A stretch of DNA of 64,000 nucleotides from Comamonadaceae bacterium OTU4NAUVB1 (GTDB lineage: Bacteria > Pseudomonadota > Gammaproteobacteria > Burkholderiales > Burkholderiaceae_C), in assembly GCA_024372625.1 (NCBI GenBank), contig CP099605.1, forward strand, positions 1,612,001 through 1,676,000, in the 5' to 3' direction. Under the pieces are notes generated by a model. That model made no database searches, was not told the DNA's origin, and saw nothing but the letters and a program-made list of their open reading frames with translations. A program made the position numbers and the translations under genes. Of this stretch, positions 60,747-64,000 are shown one piece after another. Positions within the stretch are counted from its first letter, which is position 1. Each line of letters begins with the position of its first letter.

Positions 60747-61228
60747 TCGCCCGCCATGGCTGCGGGAACAGCAATGGAAACAGGCCTGAACTCATGCGGT
60801 CGACCCATGCCTGCGCTTGCCCGTCGATCGCTTCAACGGTGTTTCGGCTCGAATTCGAGAAGTTCAAGGAGTGAAAGTCCGGGGGTTCCAGTGGCCCATG
60901 TGGTTTGCTTGGGTGCACCGTCGCTGCGGAGAAAGAAACGCTGTCTGAAGAGGAATCGGGCTCTTCGGTTTTCCCGCTGCGTCGTCATCGCGTGCATGGA
61001 ATGCGTGCTCTTCTTCGAGGCGATGTCAACGGCGACGTGCGTGCGGTCCGCATGGCGTCGGATGGGCGCAGTCTGGGTCGATGCGGCACTTGTCGCGGTG
61101 TATGCGACGCCGATGTGCGTGGTGCGGCAGTGGGTCTCCCCGCTGAATGGCGTTTTGCCGGATGGCAAGACAGCGATCACTAGGCGTTCTGCCTGGGAGT
61201 AGCGCACAGCTCAGTCGGAAATGGAAAA
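60747..61228. other. Region without a confident gene
   Basis: Open frames exist on both strands (for example 60756-61202 plus, 60833-61207 minus) but their products look unnatural, rich in Cys, Arg and Met, with no recognisable domain. No tRNA could be drawn. Base composition is lower in GC than the crt genes. It may be degraded sequence between the host genes and the integrated element. Confidence 0.5.
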
Positions 61229-61250
61229 CGGGACGCGAGGTCCCGTTTTT
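61225..61250. terminator. Bidirectional intrinsic terminator
   Basis: A perfect 10-bp stem AAAACGGGAC / GTCCCGTTTT with loop GCGAG is flanked by an A-run on one side and a T-run on the other, so it can stop transcription in both directions. It lies at the boundary between host sequence and the phage-like genes. Confidence 0.85.
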
Positions 61251-61339
61251 CATTGACTAACTGGCGGAGCAGGCGTCGGTCACAAGATGGCTGGGAAGCC
61301 GCGCCATTGCTGCATTCTGAGGGTGGCTCGTGAACCGGT

Positions 61340-61358
61340 TGCCCCCAAACCTGCCCCC
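61340..61358. repeat. Paired TGCCCCC direct repeats next to the alpA-like gene
   Basis: Two copies of TGCCCCC start 12 bp apart (61340 and 61352) and end 7 bp before the AlpA-like stop codon. Read on the minus strand they are GGGGGCA motifs. Short repeats of this kind near element ends are often integrase arm-binding sites, so this may belong to an attachment region. No matching right end is in the window. Confidence 0.45.
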
Positions 61359-61365
61359 GTTTTTT

Positions 61366-61629
61366 TCAGCTGGAAAGTAACCCCTTGGAGGCTTCCATGC
61401 GGGCATTTTCCAGCGATTTCACCAGTGCGCGTATCTCTTCATCGGACTTGCCGGCGACGATGGCACGGTTGATTTCGTCCACTTCGGATGCGCGCCAAGC
61501 TGAAAGCCGGGCTCCGATGCGGATCGGCCGCGTGAACAGCCCCGACTTGATGCGGTCGTAGAGCGTTGTGGTGCCGAAGCCAGTCATTGACAGCACGGAT
61601 GGCTTGCGCAATAGGACTGTGGTGCTCAT
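61366..61629 (-). CDS. AlpA-like phage regulatory / excisionase-type protein
   Basis: An 87-residue winged-helix protein of the AlpA/MerR-like kind. LRKPSVLSMTGFGTTTLYDR is the typical helix-turn-helix with the S(T)xTLYxx segment, and FTRPIRIGARLSAWRASEVD is the wing followed by the WxxSEV-like end. Such proteins act as transcriptional activators or excisionases in P4-like elements and prophages. It overlaps the upstream gene by four bases (ATGA at 61626) and is the last gene of the minus-strand phage block. No integrase gene follows it. Confidence 0.82.
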   Translation of the reverse strand: MSTTVLLRKPSVLSMTGFGTTTLYDRIKSGLFTRPIRIGARLSAWRASEVDEINRAIVAGKSDEEIRALVKSLENARMEASKGLLSS

Positions 61630-62393
61630 GCCTGCTCTCCTTGGGTGGGCTCTGGCAGGGCATCGACGGCGATATCAAGGGTTTCCTCTGTCAGAACGTC
61701 CCAGTCGTTCTCCGTGGTGCCGCTGATCTCAATGACAGCGAGCGGCGTGCAGGTGATCGACCGAAGTTTCCGATACCGCGCCGCGTCTCGTGCGTCCTCT
61801 GCCGCTTGGGTCGGAGCTACCTGCGGGGAGGCAAGAGCAGCGAGACATTCGTACAGGCGGCGGCGTGTCGCTCTGCTCTTGTCGGCCTCATCCTTAGGCA
61901 CGTTGCCGCCGACTTTCAAATCGCGGCGTGCGATTGCGGCTTCGTCGTGCAGGCGCATGATCTCCGTGAATTGCTCGGCTGTCAGCGGGCCGGGGCTCGT
62001 CGGCTGTGCTGCCTCCTGCGAGGCGAGAGCGGCACGATAGCCAGCTTTCCAAGCGGCAGTTGCTCGGTCCTCCCAGAACTCGTAGCGAGGCCCGGCGAGC
62101 AATTCCCGCACCATTGCGTTGACCATTGCGTCCGTGGGATCAAATGGCGGCAGGGTGGCCGCTTTACTGGCTGCGGGGACGGGGGCACGTTTCTCAACGA
62201 CCGCGCGCTCCATCTCGGTCAACTGGCCGCGTCCCGAGAAGGTGAACTCGGCGTCGACGCCGGCCACCAAATGGAATGCATCTTTCACGGCATGGCGCAT
62301 CAGAAAGTCCCATCCGTCCGGCATCGTGCCTGGCACTGGGCCGCCGATCTTGCATTCCCAAATGACTTCAGGTGCAGGTGTGAGGGTGGTCAT
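61626..62393 (-). CDS. Phage-type hypothetical protein
   Basis: A 255-residue soluble protein. No domain was recognised. The N-terminal third (VIWECKIGGPVPGTMPDGWD) is compact, and the middle carries a helical segment with LTAEQFTEIMRLHDEAAIAR and acidic C-terminal repeats. The pattern, with PFDPTDAMVNAMVRELLAGP and EDRATAAWKAGYRAAL segments, is common in phage accessory proteins that accompany early genes. ATG 62393 comes one base after the stop of the DndC-like gene. The open frame extends further upstream but overlaps that gene. Confidence 0.75.
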   Translation of the reverse strand: MTTLTPAPEVIWECKIGGPVPGTMPDGWDFLMRHAVKDAFHLVAGVDAEFTFSGRGQLTEMERAVVEKRAPVPAASKAATLPPFDPTDAMVNAMVRELLAGPRYEFWEDRATAAWKAGYRAALASQEAAQPTSPGPLTAEQFTEIMRLHDEAAIARRDLKVGGNVPKDEADKSRATRRRLYECLAALASPQVAPTQAAEDARDAARYRKLRSITCTPLAVIEISGTTENDWDVLTEETLDIAVDALPEPTQGEQA

Positions 62394-62394
62394 G

Positions 62395-63624
62395 TCAGGC
62401 TTCCTCGGCAGAGAACAGCAGCGGCTGCACTGCACCGTTCTGATAAACGATCGGCATGACGGCCTCAGCACTTGGCTCGTCACCTTCCCAGCCATCCGGC
62501 CACGTGCCGACAGCGATCAGCGCGCGGATGCGTGCTTCCTCCTCGGCGTTGATCAGGCTGATGCGCGGGCGGCGCTGCAGGTCCGCCGTGACGTTGCAGG
62601 CCGCCTGGATGCCGAGGATTCGGTTCAGGCCCATCTGCCGCGCTTCGAGCGTGAGCGGGCCCATGCGCTGCGGGTTCTTGGCGATGCCGCCGTCCTTCAG
62701 GCGCTCTAGGCCGGCTTTCTTGATTCGGTGCTTCGGCTCGCGCAGCTCGCGCCAAAGCGGCTTGATGCCGGTGAGCGGCTGCAGGTACGCCCAGGCCGGG
62801 TTGCGCAGGATCGTCTGCAGCGCGGTGTCTTCGGCGGCGAGCGGGCAGCCCGTGCAGCCGGTGCGCGCGTTGATCTCCTCCGCCTCGTCGCCGCCGTAGG
62901 CGTCCGCGATGATGGCCGTGCTCCAGTCGCCGAACTCCTCCTGCGGCGCCCAGTGCTTCAGCCACTCCCAGACATGACACACGCGCCAGTGCAGGAGCGG
63001 CGCCAGTGTGGCCAGCCGGCCGCGCAAGCCCTTGGCGTTGGGCAGCACCTGCTGATACCAGCCCTGGCCGCACTCGGCGCCATCCTTGCTGCACGACATC
63101 TCGATGCGGCGATCGCGGATAGCGCTCTCGCCTTGGCGCACGCCGGTGATCATCAGGATCTGACCATCGAGCTGCTCAACGCGCTCACGCAGCGCCTGCT
63201 CCATCGGATCGATCTTGATCTGGCGTGTGCACCAGCGCAGCGTGTTGTTGTTCGGCGGCGGGACACCGCGGCCCAGGATGTAGACCATGAAGCGCTTGTC
63301 CATCGGTGCCGTCACGACCTGGATCTCGATACCGCGCTCGCGCAGCTCGTCCATGATCTGCTCGGCAGCGATCGCTAGCGGCGGCAGTTCCTGGCGGGTG
63401 TCGGCATAGAACACCGTCAGCGTCTTCGGGCGCTGGATCTTTCCGGTGTCGATCAGCCACATGATCATGGTCAGCGTGGCGCTGCTGTCTTTGCCGCCCG
63501 ACCAGGCGATGCCCCAGTGCGGGTGGTCCGGGCCGTAAGCCTGCAGCGACTGGATCGTCATCTCGATGGACTCGGTCATCTGCAAGCGCTGGCCGCCGTC
63601 GAAGAATGTGGACTGGTGCTTCAT
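62395..63624 (-). CDS. PAPS reductase / DndC-like adenine nucleotide alpha-hydrolase superfamily protein
   Basis: A 409-residue protein with the PP-loop ATP-binding motif WSGGKDSSATLT (SGGKDS at 42-47), LTVFYADTRQELPPL after it, RWCTRQIKIDP (Cys132) and ITGVRQGES. These are the core motifs shared by PAPS reductase and DndC. Cysteines 178, 185, 257 and 260 (ARTGCTGCPL) could carry an Fe-S cluster as in DndC; that is inference. DndC takes part in DNA phosphorothioation with DndA, B, D and E, none of which is in the window. Phage-borne members of the family usually have unknown roles. It is the first gene of the minus-strand block and divergent from the gene at 63654. Confidence 0.85.
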   Translation of the reverse strand: MKHQSTFFDGGQRLQMTESIEMTIQSLQAYGPDHPHWGIAWSGGKDSSATLTMIMWLIDTGKIQRPKTLTVFYADTRQELPPLAIAAEQIMDELRERGIEIQVVTAPMDKRFMVYILGRGVPPPNNNTLRWCTRQIKIDPMEQALRERVEQLDGQILMITGVRQGESAIRDRRIEMSCSKDGAECGQGWYQQVLPNAKGLRGRLATLAPLLHWRVCHVWEWLKHWAPQEEFGDWSTAIIADAYGGDEAEEINARTGCTGCPLAAEDTALQTILRNPAWAYLQPLTGIKPLWRELREPKHRIKKAGLERLKDGGIAKNPQRMGPLTLEARQMGLNRILGIQAACNVTADLQRRPRISLINAEEEARIRALIAVGTWPDGWEGDEPSAEAVMPIVYQNGAVQPLLFSAEEA

Positions 63625-63653
63625 ACTGCGACTCCCGAATCAGAGGAGTGCAA

Positions 63654-64000
63654 ATGGATCCGGTGGAACGAGCAAGATGGATGGAGGGATTGATGCCACG
63701 TTTTCAGTACATGACAACGGCACAAGACTTCGAGGGCTTTGCGGCTGAGCATGAGGAGCCTGAAATTCGTGCTGCTTTTGAGCAGCGTGCTTTCATGCAG
63801 GCTGCTGAGACATCCGCGAGAGCCTGGCTTATTCGTTTTGATCGGCAGGAGGCTGCAGCGGCTGAGTCGCGCGCTCTTGAGGACACGCGCAGAACAATTG
63901 CAGCTACGGAGCGCTCTGCGCGTTGGGCTTTGCTGGCGGCTATCGCTTCGGCAGTCAGCGCGTTGGCTGCTGCTGCGACAGTGGCCATTCCGCTGCTGAT
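63654..64000 (+). CDS. Phage-associated membrane protein, 5' part
   Basis: The frame is open from ATG 63654 to the window end (115 codons seen). An agaggag site lies five bases before the ATG, which fixes the start. The N-terminal part is soluble and acidic (AQDFEGFAAEHEEPEIRAAF), then a helical, probably coiled-coil stretch (EAAAAESRALEDTRRTIAAT), then a strongly hydrophobic TM segment (WALLAAIASAVSALAAAATV). No family is assigned. It is divergent from the DndC-like gene with 29 bp between start codons. The minus-strand open frame covering the same bases is the shadow. Confidence 0.75.
   Translation, partial: MDPVERARWMEGLMPRFQYMTTAQDFEGFAAEHEEPEIRAAFEQRAFMQAAETSARAWLIRFDRQEAAAAESRALEDTRRTIAATERSARWALLAAIASAVSALAAAATVAIPLL

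Noticed and set aside
60756..61207. Overlapping open frames on both strands in the gap after the receiver gene
   Set aside because: Unnatural composition, no domain, no clear ribosome site and no homology that I could recognise.
61185..61330. tRNA gene as the attachment site of the phage-like element
   Set aside because: No cloverleaf or T-arm consensus could be drawn; only a terminator hairpin is clear.
62395..63624. A complete Dnd DNA phosphorothioation system
   Set aside because: Only the DndC-like gene is present in the window; neighbours are AlpA-like and hypothetical proteins.
63704..63988. Minus-strand open frame at the right end
   Set aside because: The plus-strand frame starting at 63654 has a strong ribosome site and a sensible TM protein; the minus frame is its shadow.

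Overview
The window is a GC-rich, densely packed bacterial chromosome segment. Third-position GC bias is very strong, many genes overlap by ATGA or GTGA, and nearly all proteins have the style of Burkholderiales. ArgA, a CysB-type regulator, LptF/LptG, PepA-HolC, Tex, HrpA, several Liv-type ABC proteins and a Pantoea-style carotenoid cluster together suggest a pigmented member of the Comamonadaceae (Variovorax/Xenophilus/Xylophilus-like). That placement is inference; no rRNA gene is present to confirm it.

Layout. (1) 1-18176, plus strand: an acyl-CoA catabolic island. It holds the end of an acyl-CoA ligase, a complete five-gene Liv-type ABC importer (livK-H-M-G-F), a bifunctional enoyl-CoA hydratase/3-hydroxyacyl-CoA dehydrogenase, an M20 peptidase, a thiolase, a long acyl-CoA dehydrogenase, and then a run of small accessory enzymes (Dabb, two SDRs, a PaaI thioesterase, an MDR reductase, a GST-like protein). 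The set reads as import, CoA activation and beta-oxidation of an unidentified carboxylic acid. (2) 18211-24313: an aldo/keto reductase, three MFS transporters and a divergent LysR regulator. (3) 24368-29644: a pqiA-pqiA-pqiB-pqiC lipid-transport operon and a MATE pump. (4) 29645-31706: a markedly AT-rich island with two overlapping genes of unknown function, laid out like a large protein plus a small membrane-anchored partner. (5) 31789-53624: housekeeping and mixed genes (hybrid histidine kinase, tex, fasciclin protein, argA, a VapBC-like pair, hrpA, aminotransferase, cysB-like, cbiX, lptG, lptF, pepA, holC and a lone Liv-type binding lipoprotein). (6) 53723-60200: a carotenoid cluster. crtE is divergent from an operon made of a single fused crtX-crtY gene, crtI and crtB, and a decayed crtZ lies convergent at the end. 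(7) 61229-64000: the edge of a prophage or integrative element with an AlpA-like regulator, a hypothetical protein, a DndC/PAPS-reductase-like protein and a divergent small membrane protein.

The most notable items are the in-frame fusion of the carotenoid glucosyltransferase (CrtX) to lycopene beta-cyclase (CrtY), and the wrecked beta-carotene hydroxylase crtZ beside it. CrtE, CrtB, CrtI and the CrtY half should carry the pathway from FPP to beta-carotene. The CrtX half needs hydroxylated carotenoids, which this locus can no longer supply. Other items of interest are the AT-rich two-gene island, the phage-borne DndC-like enzyme without other dnd genes, a near-perfect palindrome shared by vapBC and hrpA, and an inverted repeat at the cysB-like start.
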